Positions 38,043 through 49,308 of a DNA stretch of 64,000 bases are shown piece by piece (positions within the stretch are counted from its first letter, which is position 1; the number at the start of each line of letters is the position of its first letter). The notes beneath the pieces were generated by a model, which saw nothing but the letters and a program-made list of their open reading frames with translations, was not told where the DNA came from and ran no database searches. Origin of the DNA: Mycobacterium parmense. Lineage in GTDB: Bacteria > Actinomycetota > Actinomycetes > Mycobacteriales > Mycobacteriaceae. The translations under genes and the position numbers were made by a program. Location of the stretch: NCBI RefSeq assembly GCF_010730575.1, contig NZ_AP022614.1, forward strand, positions 2,418,001 through 2,482,000, in the 5' to 3' direction.

Positions 38043-38308
38043 TTCGACCCCGACATGCGTGCGAGCACCTCCGGACGGCGCAGCGGCGGGACGGTCTTGG
38101 GCGGCTGTCGCCGCGGCGGCAGCGCGCCGAGCAACCGCGCCGTCGCCTCGGTCACCTCGGCGACGGCGGCCTCGAACGCGTCGGCCCCCGCGGCCGGCGG
38201 GTGGGTGATGCCGCTGACCTTGCGCACGTACTGGCGCGCGGCAGCCGCGATCTCCTCGGCCGTGGCCGCGGGCTGCAGGCCCCGCAGTTCGGTGATGTTC
38301 CGGCACAT
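38039..38308 (-). CDS. DUF2277 family protein
   Basis: An 89-residue protein with the family start MCRNITELRGLQPAATAEEI and the AARQYVRKVSGITHPP segment, then an Ala-rich helix and a basic, Pro-rich tail. The function is unknown. It is the first gene of a two-gene operon with DUF1802. Confidence 0.8.
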   Translation of the reverse strand: MCRNITELRGLQPAATAEEIAAAARQYVRKVSGITHPPAAGADAFEAAVAEVTEATARLLGALPPRRQPPKTVPPLRRPEVLARMSGSK

Positions 38309-38339
38309 GCCTCCACGATAAACGCGGCCGGCGACCCTT

Positions 38340-38345
38340 TACGGT
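38340..38345 (+). promoter_or_regulatory. -10 hexamer of echA16 (leaderless type)
   Basis: TACGGT, 6 bases before the ATG at 38352. This spacing favours the ATG over the GTG immediately before it. Confidence 0.45.
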
Positions 38346-38351
38346 GATGTG

Positions 38352-39101
38352 ATGAGCGACGAGATCCTGCTGATCGAGACCGGCGAGCGGGTGCGCACCC
38401 TGACCCTGAACCGGCCACAGTCCCGCAACGCGCTATCCTCGGCGCTGCGGGACCGGTTCTTCGCGGCCCTGGCCGATGCGGACGCCGACGACGGCGTCGA
38501 CGTCGTCATCCTCACCGGCGCCGACCCGGTGTTCTGCGCGGGACTGGACCTCAAGGAGCTGGGCGGCCAGTCGGCGCTGCCGGACATCTCGCCGCGGTGG
38601 CCGTCGATGACCAAGCCGGTGATCGGCGCCGTCAACGGGGCCGCCGTCACCGGCGGGCTCGAACTGGCCCTGTACTGCGACATCCTCATCGCCTCCGAGC
38701 GGGCCCGCTTCGCCGACACCCACGCGCGGGTGGGTCTGCTGCCCACCTGGGGGCTGACCGTGCGGCTGCCGCAGAAGGTGGGCGTAGGCATGGCCCGGCG
38801 CATGAGCATGACCGGCGACTACCTCTCGGCGGCGGACGCGCTGCGCGCCGGCCTGGTCACCGAGGTGGTGCCGCACGACCAGCTGATGAGCACCGCCCGG
38901 CAGGTGGCGGCGTCGATCGTCGGCAACAACCAGCAGGCGGTGCGGGCGTTGCTGTCGTCGTACCACCGGATCGACGAGGCCCAGACCGGCGCCGGGCTGT
39001 GGCTCGAGGCCACGGCGGCCCGGCAGTTCCGGACCACCGGCGACGACATCGCCGCCAACCGCGAGGCCGTCCTGCAACGCGGCCGGGCTCAGGTGCGATA
39101 A
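38352..39101 (+). CDS. echA16: Enoyl-CoA hydratase EchA16
   Basis: A crotonase-family protein of 249 residues, the same length as and closely similar to Rv2831. The oxyanion-hole segments are PVFCAGLDLKELGGQ and GAVNGAAVTGGLELALYCDI. The two catalytic glutamates of true hydratases appear to be replaced: the second loop reads ARVGLLPTWGLTVRLPQKVG without the usual glutamates. It may therefore catalyse another crotonase reaction. The neighbours differ from those of M. tuberculosis on the left side. Confidence 0.88.
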   Translation: MSDEILLIETGERVRTLTLNRPQSRNALSSALRDRFFAALADADADDGVDVVILTGADPVFCAGLDLKELGGQSALPDISPRWPSMTKPVIGAVNGAAVTGGLELALYCDILIASERARFADTHARVGLLPTWGLTVRLPQKVGVGMARRMSMTGDYLSAADALRAGLVTEVVPHDQLMSTARQVAASIVGNNQQAVRALLSSYHRIDEAQTGAGLWLEATAARQFRTTGDDIAANREAVLQRGRAQVR

Positions 39102-39150
39102 CCAATAAGATCCACCCGTAGCCCCACCCACGTTCACGCAGGAGGAGCCG

Positions 39151-39743
39151 GTGCGTGCGATCGTCGACTTCGCCCCGCGGGCCGTCGCCGCGCTGATCCT
39201 GGCGGCGGCGTCCGCGGTGGCGGCGCCCGCGTCGCGGCCCGCCGCGCAACCGCCGCCGGATTTTCCCAACCTCGACGGGTTCACCGCGGTCCCGGTGGAC
39301 GGCTACGTCACCGCCCCTGCTTCCGGGTCGGCCCCGGGCACCGCGCCGCGGGTCGCCTTCGCGCCGTCGCCCACCCTGGTGTGCGACTTCTACGGCGGCA
39401 CGGCACCCGCGCCGTCGCCCTCGCAGGACATCAAGTGCAACGGCGACATGCCCGGCCTGGACGACTTGCCCATTCTGGGCGGCGCGCACCCGCGGCCGGG
39501 CGACTGCGTGGTGGGGTCGGTGACCTACAACGGGCCCGGCTACGTGCTGAGCCGCATGTCGTACGCGGGCTGCGACGGGAACCCGGCCGGGCTGCCGTCA
39601 GCCGGCAAGCCGCTGGGCGCCGGCCAGAAGCTGTCGTACCTGAACGTGACGTGCGCCGTCGGCGTGGACAGCCTGGTCGCCTGCCTGGACACCACCAGCG
39701 GCGACCACGGGTTCGTGCTGCGGCGCTCGGGCAGCCGCGCCTT

Positions 39744-39747
<4 letters not shown>
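39151..39747 (+). CDS. Secreted protein of unknown function
   Basis: A 198-residue exported protein. The signal peptide (RAVAALILAAASAVAAPASR) is followed by a Pro-rich linker and a domain with cysteines in LVCDFYGG, DIKCNGDMPG, PGDCVVGSVTY, YAGCDGNPAG, LNVTCAVGVD and VACLDTTSGDHG; six cysteines could make three disulphides. I do not recognise the family. The GTG at 39151 has GGAGGAG upstream. Its stop codon abuts the stop of the convergent phosphoesterase gene. Confidence 0.7.
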
Positions 39748-41218
<1,471 letters not shown>

Positions 41219-41275
41219 GTCTACTCACCGCCTCCTCCTCATCACGTCGTTCTGCATCGTCGGCGATGGTCGTGG

Positions 41276-44086
41276 TCAGGTGCGTTCCTTCTGGACCAGC
41301 TCGTAGGACTCGATGATGTCGCCTTCCTTGATGTCGGAATAGCCCAGCGTCATACCGCACTCGAAGCCTTCGCGAACCTCGGTCACGTCGTCCTTCTCCC
41401 GGCGCAGCGAGTTGATCGTCAGGTTCTCGGTCACCACGACGTTGTCGCGCAGCAGCCGGGCCTTGGCGTTGCGGCGCACCACACCTGAGGTGATCATGCA
41501 GCCGGCGATGATGCCCACCTTCGAGGACCGGAAGATCGCCCGGATCTCGGCGCGACCCAGCTCGTTCTCCTCGTAGATCGGCTTGAGCATGCCGCGCAGG
41601 GCCTTCTCGATCTCGTCGATCGCCTGGTAGATCACCGAGTAGTAGCGGATCTCCACACCTTCGCGGTTGGCCAGCTCGGTCGCCTTGCCCTCGGCGCGGA
41701 CGTTGAACCCGATGATCACCGCGTCCGACGCCGACGCCAGGTTGACGTTGGTTTCGGTGATGCCGCCGACGCCGCGGTCGATCACGCGCAGCGCCACCTC
41801 GTCGTCGATCTGGATGCCCATCAGGGCCTCCTCGAGCGCCTCGACGGTACCGGCGTTGTCGCCCTTGAGGATCAGGTTCAGCTGGCTGGTTTCCTTCAGC
41901 GCCGAGTCCAGGTCCTCCAGGCTGATCCGCTTGCGGGAGCGCGCCGCCAGGGCGTTGCGCTTGCGGGCGCTGCGCCGGTCGGCGATCTGGCGGGCGATGC
42001 GGTCCTCGTCGACGACCAGGAAGTTGTCACCGGCGCCGGGCACGGACGTGAAGCCGATGACCTGCACCGGCCGCGACGGCAGCGCCTCCTCGACGTCGTC
42101 GCCGTGCTCGTCGACCATGCGGCGCACGCGCCCGTAGGCGTCGCCGGCGACCACCGAGTCGCCGACGCGCAGCGTGCCGCGCTGGATCAGCACGGTGGCG
42201 ACCGGACCGCGCCCGCGGTCCAGGTGCGCCTCGATCGCCACACCCTGGGCCTCCATGTCGGGGTTGGCCCGCAGATCCAGGGCGGCGTCGGCGGTCAGCA
42301 GCACCGCCTCCTCGAGCGAGGAGATGTTGGTGCCCTCCTTGGCCGAGATGTCGACGAACATCGTGTCGCCACCGAATTCCTCTGGAACGAGCCCGAATTC
42401 GGTGAGCTGGCCACGGATCTTCTGCGGGTCGGCGCCTTCCTTGTCGATCTTGTTGACCGCCACCACGATCGGCACGTCGGCCGCCTGCGCGTGGTTGATG
42501 GCCTCCACCGTCTGCGGCATGACGCCGTCGTCGGCGGCGACCACGAGGATCGCGATGTCGGTGGCCTTGGCGCCGCGGGCACGCATGGCGGTGAACGCCT
42601 CGTGACCCGGGGTGTCGATGAAGGTGATCAGCCGCTGGGTGCCGTCGAAGTCGACGGGCACCTGGTAGGCGCCGATGTGCTGGGTGATGCCGCCGGCCTC
42701 GCCCTCACGCACGCTGGCCTTACGGATGGTGTCCAGCAGCCGGGTTTTACCGTGGTCGACGTGACCCATGACGGTCACCACCGGCGGACGGGTCTGCAGG
42801 TCCTCCTCGCCGCCCTCGTCCTCGCCGTAGGTGAGGTCGAAGGACTCCAGCAGCTCGCGGTCCTCGTCCTCGGGGCTGACGACCTGGACCACATAGTTCA
42901 TCTCGCTGCCGAGCAGCTCGAGCGTCTCGTCGCCGACCGACTGGGTGGCCGTGACCATCTCGCCGAGGTTGAACAGCGCCTGCACCAGCGAGGCCGGGTT
43001 GGCGTCGATCTTCTCGGCGAAGTCGGACAGCGACGCGCCGCGGGCCAGGCGGATCGTCTCGCCGTTGCCGTGCGGCAGCCGCACGCCGCCGACGACGGGC
43101 GCCTGCATCGAGTCGTATTCCTGGCGCTTCTGCCGCTTGGACTTGCGGCCGCGCCGCGGCGCACCGCCGGGACGGCCGAACGCGCCGGCCGCGCCGCCGC
43201 GCTGACCGGGGCGACCGCCCCCGCCACCGGGGCCACCGCCGCCGGGCCGGCCTCTGAAACCGCCGGGCGCGGCGCCTACGCCACCGCCGCCACCACCGCC
43301 GCCGCCGCGGTAGTTACCGCCGCCGCCGTCACGGCCGCCGCCGGGGCCACCGGGCCGACCGCCGCCGGGCCGGGGCGCACCGGTGCGGGCCGGCCGGGGC
43401 CCTCCCGCCGCGCCGCCGGGACGCGGCGGCATGTTGCCGGGCGACGCGCCCGGGCGAGGCGCCCCGGGCCGGGGCGCGCCGGGGCGCGGCACCGGGCGCG
43501 GAATGGGCCGGTCGACGGATTGCGCCGACGAGAACGGGTTGTTGCCGACGCGCGGGGCGCGGGGCTTCGGTATGGGGGGGCCGGGACGCGGGCCCGGCGT
43601 CGCGCCGGGCTGCGGCCCGGGCTGGCTGTGCGGCTGCTGGGCCGGGGTTGGCGGCCGCGGCTGTCCCGGCTGGGGTGGGGCCGACGGGGTGGCCGGGCGG
43701 CTCGGAACCGGCGCCGGCCGCGCCGGGGCCTGTTCGGGCGCGGCCGACGAGGCCTGGGCGGCGGGCGCCATCGGGCCGGGGGTGGGACGGGGCGGCGCGC
43801 TGGTCGCCTCGCCGTTGCCGACCACGCTGCTGATCGCCTTGTCGAGCGCCCGGTCGAGGGAGGCGTCGGGGCTCCGCGAGGGGGCTTTCGCCGCGGCTTT
43901 CGCGGCCTTCTGCGGGGCGGGCTTGCCGCCCCCGAAGGATTCGCGCAGCCGCCGCGCGACCGGCGCCTCTACCGTCGACGAAGCGGACTTGACGAATTCG
44001 CCCTGATCGTTAAGCCGGGCGAGCACTTCCTTGCTGGTGACACCGAGTTCCTTAGCCAACTCGTGTACGCGGGCCTTACCTGCCAC
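41276..44086 (-). CDS. infB: Translation initiation factor IF-2
   Basis: IF-2 brings initiator tRNA to the 30S subunit. The 936-residue protein starts with the IF2_N domain ([20 protein letters not shown]), followed by a long Pro/Gly/Arg low-complexity region (about residues 90-330) with many RPG and GG repeats. The GTPase domain begins near residue 430: G1 [17 protein letters not shown]3 [11 protein letters not shown]4 [13 protein letters not shown]. The C-terminal fMet-tRNA-binding domain ends [14 protein letters not shown]. The GTG start has AGGAG upstream. Confidence 0.96.
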   Translation of the reverse strand: MAGKARVHELAKELGVTSKEVLARLNDQGEFVKSASSTVEAPVARRLRESFGGGKPAPQKAAKAAAKAPSRSPDASLDRALDKAISSVVGNGEATSAPPRPTPGPMAPAAQASSAAPEQAPARPAPVPSRPATPSAPPQPGQPRPPTPAQQPHSQPGPQPGATPGPRPGPPIPKPRAPRVGNNPFSSAQSVDRPIPRPVPRPGAPRPGAPRPGASPGNMPPRPGGAAGGPRPARTGAPRPGGGRPGGPGGGRDGGGGNYRGGGGGGGGGVGAAPGGFRGRPGGGGPGGGGGRPGQRGGAAGAFGRPGGAPRRGRKSKRQKRQEYDSMQAPVVGGVRLPHGNGETIRLARGASLSDFAEKIDANPASLVQALFNLGEMVTATQSVGDETLELLGSEMNYVVQVVSPEDEDRELLESFDLTYGEDEGGEEDLQTRPPVVTVMGHVDHGKTRLLDTIRKASVREGEAGGITQHIGAYQVPVDFDGTQRLITFIDTPGHEAFTAMRARGAKATDIAILVVAADDGVMPQTVEAINHAQAADVPIVVAVNKIDKEGADPQKIRGQLTEFGLVPEEFGGDTMFVDISAKEGTNISSLEEAVLLTADAALDLRANPDMEAQGVAIEAHLDRGRGPVATVLIQRGTLRVGDSVVAGDAYGRVRRMVDEHGDDVEEALPSRPVQVIGFTSVPGAGDNFLVVDEDRIARQIADRRSARKRNALAARSRKRISLEDLDSALKETSQLNLILKGDNAGTVEALEEALMGIQIDDEVALRVIDRGVGGITETNVNLASASDAVIIGFNVRAEGKATELANREGVEIRYYSVIYQAIDEIEKALRGMLKPIYEENELGRAEIRAIFRSSKVGIIAGCMITSGVVRRNAKARLLRDNVVVTENLTINSLRREKDDVTEVREGFECGMTLGYSDIKEGDIIESYELVQKERT

Positions 44087-44170
44087 TACATCTCCTGTCT
44101 ATGAGGCGACAGTCGTGGGGCCGCGCCTCGGGGCTAGCTGTAACGCATAGAGGTGGGAGTCATCGGGACT

Positions 44171-44539
44171 TCACGGTGTGCTCATGTTCTTCGCGCCTGT
44201 TCTTTCGCCCGGGCGGCCGGGCGCATCGAGGAAATCGATGTGCTCGACCACCGCGGATGTGTCCGGTGAGCCGGTGATGCGCAGCGCTCTGGTGAAAGCC
44301 CGCCGCCGGATCGCCTGTTGTGCGCACTGCCGCACGGGATGCACCCACGCACCCCGCCCCGGCAGGCTGTTGCCCGTGTCAACGATGACGGCGTGTTCAC
44401 CGTTCCCGCTCGACACGGCCACCACTCGAAGCAGTTCGACGGCCAGCTCTCGCTTCCGGCACCCGACACACGTCCGCACTGGTCCCGCGCTTTTGTGTGT
44501 CCAGCTGGTTTCGGGGGCCGAAGGCTCGCGCTGGATCAC
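44171..44539 (-). CDS. ylxR: YlxR (DUF448) RNA-binding protein
   Basis: A small YlxR-family protein, 122 residues from the GTG at 44539 or 102 from the GTG at 44479, which matches the short M. tuberculosis Rv2840c. The domain is VRTCVGCRKRELAVELLRVV, SLPGRGAWVHPVRQCAQQAI and RRRAFTRALRI. It lies between nusA and infB, the usual place for ylxR, and probably binds RNA or RNase P as shown for the family elsewhere. Confidence 0.88.
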   Translation of the reverse strand: MIQREPSAPETSWTHKSAGPVRTCVGCRKRELAVELLRVVAVSSGNGEHAVIVDTGNSLPGRGAWVHPVRQCAQQAIRRRAFTRALRITGSPDTSAVVEHIDFLDAPGRPGERTGAKNMSTP

Positions 44540-44614
44540 GGCTCAGTCTAGCGTCACCTGACCAGTGGTCCGAACCGCCTCGGGCGAGCGTGCCCTCGGG
44601 CCGCCCGACACGGC

Positions 44615-45718
44615 TCAGCGGTCGTGCGCCATCCCGTGGGCGGCGCCGTGCTCAGGCCGGCCCGGGCCGCGGGCCTGCGAGGGGGCCTGAGCGTGGGGCT
44701 GGGAATGCGCTTCGGAGTGGGCCGGGCCGCTGCCCGGCGCGTCGCCGCGGATGTCGATGCGCCAGCCGGTGAGCCGCGCGGCCAGCCGGGCGTTCTGGCC
44801 CTCCTTGCCGATGGCCAGTGACAGCTGGAAATCGGGCACCACGACGCGGGCGGCGCGCGCGGCCTGATCGATGATCGACACGGAGACCACCTTCGCCGGC
44901 GACAGCGCGTTGGCGACGAACCGGGCCGGGTCGTCGTCGAAGTCGATGATGTCGATCTTCTCCCCGGACAGTTCGCTCATCACGTTGCGTACGCGCTGGC
45001 CCATCGGGCCGATGCACGCGCCTTTCGCGTTCAGGCCGGCGACGTTCGACTTCACCGCGATCTTGGAGCGGTGACCGGCCTCGCGGGCCACCGCCACGAT
45101 CTCCACCGAGCCGTCCGCGATCTCCGGGACTTCGAGCGAGAACAACTTGCGTACCAGGTTGGGGTGGGTCCGCGACAGGGTGATCAGCGGCTCGCGGGTC
45201 CCGCGGGTCACCCCGACCACGTAGCAGCGCACGCGGTTGCCGTGTTCGTAGCTCTCACCGGGGACCTGTTCGGCCGCGGGAATCACGCCCTCGGAGGCCT
45301 TGGTCTCGGTACCCATCCGGACCACGATCAGACCGCGCGCGTTGGCCCGGCTGTCGCGCTGGATGACGCCCGCGACTATCTCGCCCTCGCGGGTGGAGAA
45401 CTCGCCGTAGGTGCGTTCGTTCTCGGCGTCGCGGAACCGCTGAAGCATCACCTGGCGCGCGGTGGTCGCGGCGATCCGGCCGAAACCCTCGGGGGTGTCG
45501 TCCCATTCGCTGATGACATTGCCGTCTTCGTCGGTCTCCCGGGCGAGCACCCGGACGACTCCCGTCTTGCGATCGATGTCGATGGTCGCGTCGTTCTGGT
45601 GGCCTTCGGTGTGCCGGTAGGCGGTCAGCAGCGCCGATTTTATGGTCTCGAGCAACTCGGTGACCGAGATCCCCCGGTCGACCTCGATCGCGTGCAGCGC
45701 GGCCATGTCGATGTTCAT
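44615..45718 (-). CDS. nusA: Transcription termination/antitermination factor NusA
   Basis: NusA binds RNA polymerase and nascent RNA. The 367-residue protein has an N-terminal domain ([20 protein letters not shown]), an S1 domain ([20 protein letters not shown]) and two KH domains ([24 protein letters not shown] core [33 protein letters not shown]). A His- and Pro-containing tail follows instead of the acidic repeats of enteric NusA. Its ATG overlaps the rimP stop by four bases. Confidence 0.95.
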   Translation of the reverse strand: MNIDMAALHAIEVDRGISVTELLETIKSALLTAYRHTEGHQNDATIDIDRKTGVVRVLARETDEDGNVISEWDDTPEGFGRIAATTARQVMLQRFRDAENERTYGEFSTREGEIVAGVIQRDSRANARGLIVVRMGTETKASEGVIPAAEQVPGESYEHGNRVRCYVVGVTRGTREPLITLSRTHPNLVRKLFSLEVPEIADGSVEIVAVAREAGHRSKIAVKSNVAGLNAKGACIGPMGQRVRNVMSELSGEKIDIIDFDDDPARFVANALSPAKVVSVSIIDQAARAARVVVPDFQLSLAIGKEGQNARLAARLTGWRIDIRGDAPGSGPAHSEAHSQPHAQAPSQARGPGRPEHGAAHGMAHDR

Positions 45719-46257
45719 GCTCCGGCCTCCGTCCTGTCGCCCGACTCCGCGGCCACCCCGGTCGCCAGCTGCAACTCGGCCTGAGATGGCGGCGAAAACT
45801 CAACTTGGACAACGGCTTTGGCAATCTCGGCCAGGGGGATCTCGCGGGTCTGCCAGCCCCGGCCCGCACGGACCACCAGCGTGACCGCACGCTCGCCGGT
45901 CTCGCCGACGCGGCCGGTGAGCTTCGCACCGTCGGACAACGCGATCTCCACCTTGCGCCCGCGGGCGCGGCGGAAGTGTTTGGTGCTGGTCAGCGGGCGG
46001 TCCACCCCCGGCGAGCTGACCTCCAGCACGTAGTCGTCGCGGATGCCGTCGAGGCCGTCGAGCAGGGCCGACGCGGAGCGGGACAGGGCCGCCACCGTAT
46101 CGAGATCCAGAGCGTCGTCGCCGTCGGCGATCACCGTGATCCGGGGCGGACGGGCCCGGCCGTCGACGACCACGTCCTCGACTTCGTAGCCCGTGCGCGC
46201 GAACTCTCGACCGAGTAGCTCGATCACCTGCGTAGGTGAGGGTAGCCCGGTGGTCAC
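45715..46257 (-). CDS. rimP: Ribosome maturation factor RimP
   Basis: RimP aids 30S assembly. The 180-residue protein has [40 protein letters not shown] and [20 protein letters not shown], typical of the family. I chose the GTG at 46257 ([10 protein letters not shown]) because AGGAGC precedes it and it matches the M. tuberculosis start; a frame to 46320 adds 21 residues. It heads the rimP-nusA-ylxR-infB-rbfA cluster. The 205-base gap before the divergent lipoprotein gene must hold promoters for both. Confidence 0.94.
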   Translation of the reverse strand: MTTGLPSPTQVIELLGREFARTGYEVEDVVVDGRARPPRITVIADGDDALDLDTVAALSRSASALLDGLDGIRDDYVLEVSSPGVDRPLTSTKHFRRARGRKVEIALSDGAKLTGRVGETGERAVTLVVRAGRGWQTREIPLAEIAKAVVQVEFSPPSQAELQLATGVAAESGDRTEAGA

Positions 46258-46462
46258 GGCGAGCTCCTCATCTTGAGTTGTCCGGTCAGCTGTCGAGGAT
46301 GTCGCCGCCCGCCCAAACATCCACCGGCTCCCGCGTCCCGGGCCGGAAGCAACAGCCGCTGTTCGGCGAGAGCCAGGTATTCACGATACGCCAGTAATCG
46401 CGCGTCACGAGGGGATCGCGTCCTGGCATCTGCGCCCGATGCGCCAATGGCAGGATGTGCTT

Positions 46463-46999
46463 GTGCTTAGCGCAGGACCCGTCACCAGCAGGCGGGGCGT
46501 GCTCGCCGGGGGCGCGGCTCTGGCCGCGTTGGGGGTGGTGGCTTCCGCCTGCGGCGAGGCCCCGCCCAAACCCCCGCAGGTCGAAGAGCTGCTGGGGCCG
46601 TTAGACCAGGCCAGACGCGACAGCGCGCTCGCCGGCGCGGCCGCGGCGGCCGTCGGCAACCCGCCGCAGGTCGCCGCCGCGCTGGCGGTCGTCGCGTCGC
46701 AACGCGCCGCCCATGCCCGCGCTCTGTCCACGGAGATCTCGCGGGCGGCGGGCAAGCTGACGTCGTCGTCGTCGAGCGAGACGACCACCCCTGCCCCCAC
46801 CGAGTCGGGTCCGCCGCCACCTCCCCCGCCCCCGCCGCCGCTGGCGGACGTGATCGACGCGCTCCGGGTGTCCGCCGACAGCGCGAGCCGCCTGGTGGCG
46901 ACCTCGTCGACCTATCGGGCGGGGCTGCTGGCGTCCATCGCCGCCTCCTGCACCGCGTCCTACACCGTCGCGCTGGTGCCCGGGGGCCCGTCGATATGA
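46463..46999 (+). CDS. Lipoprotein with polyproline stretch (Rv2843-like)
   Basis: A 178-residue exported protein with an RR-containing signal (VTSRRGVLAGGAALAALGVV) and a lipobox VASAC, so probably a Tat- or Sec-exported lipoprotein. A helical domain follows (LLGPLDQARRDSALAGAAAA), then a Ser/Thr-Pro linker with ten consecutive prolines, and a last helix. The fold of the helical part resembles the ferritin-like partner encoded next, with which it is coupled by an ATGA overlap. The GTG at 46463 is chosen because AGGA lies 7 bases upstream. Confidence 0.75.
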   Translation: MLSAGPVTSRRGVLAGGAALAALGVVASACGEAPPKPPQVEELLGPLDQARRDSALAGAAAAAVGNPPQVAAALAVVASQRAAHARALSTEISRAAGKLTSSSSSETTTPAPTESGPPPPPPPPPPLADVIDALRVSADSASRLVATSSTYRAGLLASIAASCTASYTVALVPGGPSI

Positions 47000-47442
47000 C
47001 GTCCGGCAAGGACGCCGACAACGCCGCGTGGTGCGACGCGCTGGCCGTCGAGCACTCGACCATCTACGGGTACGGCATCGTGTCGGCGCTGTCGCCGCCC
47101 AGCGTCAACGACCTGGTGGTGGAGGCCCTCGACCAGCACCGCCAGCGCCGCGACGACGTCATCGCGATGCTGGCCGCCCGGAAAGTCACCCCGCCGCCCG
47201 CCGCCGCCGGCTACCAGCTGCCCATGCTGGTGGCCAGCCCTGCGGACGCGGCGCGCCTGGCCGCGCGAATGGAGAACGACGGTGCGGCCGCGTGGCGGGC
47301 CGTCGTCGAGCGTTCCGAGACCGGGCAGGACCGTTCGTTCGCCTCCACGGCGCTGACGCAGAGCGCGGTGATGGCCGCCCGGTGGAACCGGGTGCTGGGC
47401 GCGTGGCCGATCACGACGAGCTTTCCCGGCGGGAACGACTAG
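46996..47442 (+). CDS. Ferritin-like domain protein (DUF4439, Rv2844-like)
   Basis: A 148-residue all-helical protein with the DUF4439 ferritin-like pattern: AWCDALAVEHSTIYGYGIVS, ALDQHRQRRDDVIAMLAARK and a last helix STALTQSAVMAARWNRVLGA. EH and HRQRRD could be remnants of a metal site. It is coupled to the lipoprotein upstream by a four-base overlap, so the two may form one complex. The function is unknown. Confidence 0.8.
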   Translation: MTSGKDADNAAWCDALAVEHSTIYGYGIVSALSPPSVNDLVVEALDQHRQRRDDVIAMLAARKVTPPPAAAGYQLPMLVASPADAARLAARMENDGAAAWRAVVERSETGQDRSFASTALTQSAVMAARWNRVLGAWPITTSFPGGND

Positions 47443-47448
47443 CCGCAC

Positions 47449-49212
47449 TCAGCCGGCGAGCGCCGCCGCGACGTCGGTGGCCAGCGCCGGTCCGGCGGCC
47501 AGCTCGCGGGTCTCCGAAGTGAAACGGTCGCGCAGCTCGACGACGCCGTTGCCCCAGCCCCGCCCGATCACGACGATCCGCGGCACGCCGAGCAGCTCGG
47601 CGTCCTTGAACTTCACCCCGGGCGACGCCTGGCGGTCGTCGAGCAGCACCTCGACCCCCAGGCGGTCCAGGTCGTCGGCCAGCGCGAAAGCCCCGGCGCG
47701 GGCGTCGGAGTCCTTGTTGGCGATGACCAGGTGGACGTCGAACGGGGCGGCGGCCGACGGCCAGCGCAGGCCGAGCTCGTCGTGGTGCTGTTCGGCGATG
47801 ACGGCGACCAGCCGCGACACCCCCAGGCCGTAGGAGCCCATGGTCAGGCGCACCGGCTTGCCGTCCTCGCCGAGCACGTCCACGGCGAACGCGTCGGTGT
47901 ATTTGCGGCCGAGCTGAAAGATGTGGGCGACCTCGATGCCGCGCGCCGACACCAGCGGGCCCGCGCCGTCGGGCGAGGGGTCTCCGTCGCGCACCTCTGC
48001 GGCCTCGATGGTGCCGTCGGCGGTGAAGTCGCGGCCGGCCACCAGCCCCACGACGTGGCGGCCGGGCTGATCCGCCCCGGTGATCCAGCTGGTGCCGTCC
48101 ACCACCCGCGGGTCGAGCAGGTAGCGCACGCCGTTGTCGCGCAGCGCTTTCGGACCGATGTAGCCCTTCACCAGGAAGGGGTGTCTGGCGAAGTCGGCGT
48201 CGTCGAGCATCGCGTATTCGGCCGGCTCCAGCGCCGCGCCCAGCCGCTTGTCGTCGACCTCGCGGTCGCCGGGCAGGCCGATGGCCAGCAGCTCCCAGTC
48301 CTTGCCGGGCTCCCGGACCTTGAGCAGGACGTTCTTCAACGTGTCGGCCGCCGTCACCGCGCGTCCCAGGCCCAGGTCCGCCGCGTTGGCCCAGTCGACC
48401 AGGGTGGCGATCGTCGGGGTGTCGCCGGTGTCGTGGACCTGGGCGGCCGGCAGCGCGACCACGACTTCCGCGGGCGGCCCCTGCGGGGGCGTGGTCACGA
48501 CCGCCTCCACGTTGGCCGCGTAGCCGGACTGCAGGCAGCGCACGAAGGTGTCCTCACCGACCGGGCTCTCGGCCAGGAACTCCTCGGAGGCGCTGCCGCC
48601 CATGGCCCCCGACACCGCCGACACGATCACGTAGCGCACCCGGAGGCGATCGAAGATGCGCTGGTAGGCGTCGCGGTGCGCGTGATAGGCCGCCTTGAGT
48701 CCGGCGTCGTCGATGTCGAACGAGTAGGAGTCCTTCATCACGAATTCCCGGACGCGCAGGATTCCGGCCCGGGGGCGCGCCTCGTCGCGGTATTTGTTCT
48801 GGATCTGGAACAGCAGCAGCGGAAACTCCTTGTAGGAGCTGTATTCGCCCTTCACCGTCAAGGTGAACACTTCCTCGTGCGTCGGGCCCAGCAGGTAGTC
48901 GTTGCCGCGGCGGTCCTGCAGCTTGAACACGCCGTCGCCGTATTCGGCCCACCGGTTGGTGGTCTCGTACGGCGCGCGCGGCAGCAGCGCCGGGAACAGG
49001 ATCTCCTGGCCGCCGATGGCGTTCATCTCTTCGCGCACGACGGCTTCGATCTTGCGCAGCACCCGCAGCCCGAGGGGCAGCCAGCTGTACAGTCCCGGCG
49101 CGACGGGCCGGATGTATCCGGCGCGGATCAGCAGCTTGTGGCTGGGCACTTCCGCGTCGGCGGGATCGTCGCGCAGGGTGCGCAGGAACAGCTGGGACAT
49201 CCGGGTGATCAC
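47449..49212 (-). CDS. proS: Prolyl-tRNA synthetase
   Basis: A class II aminoacyl-tRNA synthetase of 587 residues, closely similar to Rv2845c. Motif 1/2/3 regions are present in [40 protein letters not shown] and [15 protein letters not shown]; the bacterial editing (INS/YbaK-like) domain lies between about residues 230 and 390. The C-terminal anticodon-binding domain has [17 protein letters not shown]. The GTG at 49212 has TAGGCT 8 bases upstream. It is convergent with the ferritin-like gene. Confidence 0.96.
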   Translation of the reverse strand: MITRMSQLFLRTLRDDPADAEVPSHKLLIRAGYIRPVAPGLYSWLPLGLRVLRKIEAVVREEMNAIGGQEILFPALLPRAPYETTNRWAEYGDGVFKLQDRRGNDYLLGPTHEEVFTLTVKGEYSSYKEFPLLLFQIQNKYRDEARPRAGILRVREFVMKDSYSFDIDDAGLKAAYHAHRDAYQRIFDRLRVRYVIVSAVSGAMGGSASEEFLAESPVGEDTFVRCLQSGYAANVEAVVTTPPQGPPAEVVVALPAAQVHDTGDTPTIATLVDWANAADLGLGRAVTAADTLKNVLLKVREPGKDWELLAIGLPGDREVDDKRLGAALEPAEYAMLDDADFARHPFLVKGYIGPKALRDNGVRYLLDPRVVDGTSWITGADQPGRHVVGLVAGRDFTADGTIEAAEVRDGDPSPDGAGPLVSARGIEVAHIFQLGRKYTDAFAVDVLGEDGKPVRLTMGSYGLGVSRLVAVIAEQHHDELGLRWPSAAAPFDVHLVIANKDSDARAGAFALADDLDRLGVEVLLDDRQASPGVKFKDAELLGVPRIVVIGRGWGNGVVELRDRFTSETRELAAGPALATDVAAALAG

Positions 49213-49220
49213 AGCGGGCC

Positions 49221-49226
49221 AGCCTA
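49221..49226 (-). promoter_or_regulatory. -10 hexamer of proS (leaderless type)
   Basis: Minus-strand TAGGCT, 8 bases before the GTG at 49212. Confidence 0.45.
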
Positions 49227-49308
49227 GCCGGGCGTCAGGAGCACACCGGGAGGCACGGGTGATTCGCGGATGCGCCGTGGCCGGCGCCGGTTGGTCGAGG
49301 GACGGGGC

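Noticed and set aside
43200..43900. Repetitive DNA that looks like a tandem or CRISPR-like array
   Set aside because: It is the Gly/Pro/Arg low-complexity coding region of infB, with irregular units and no spacers.
44540..44614. Extra small gene between ylxR and nusA
   Set aside because: The gap is only 75 bases and has no start with a ribosome binding site.
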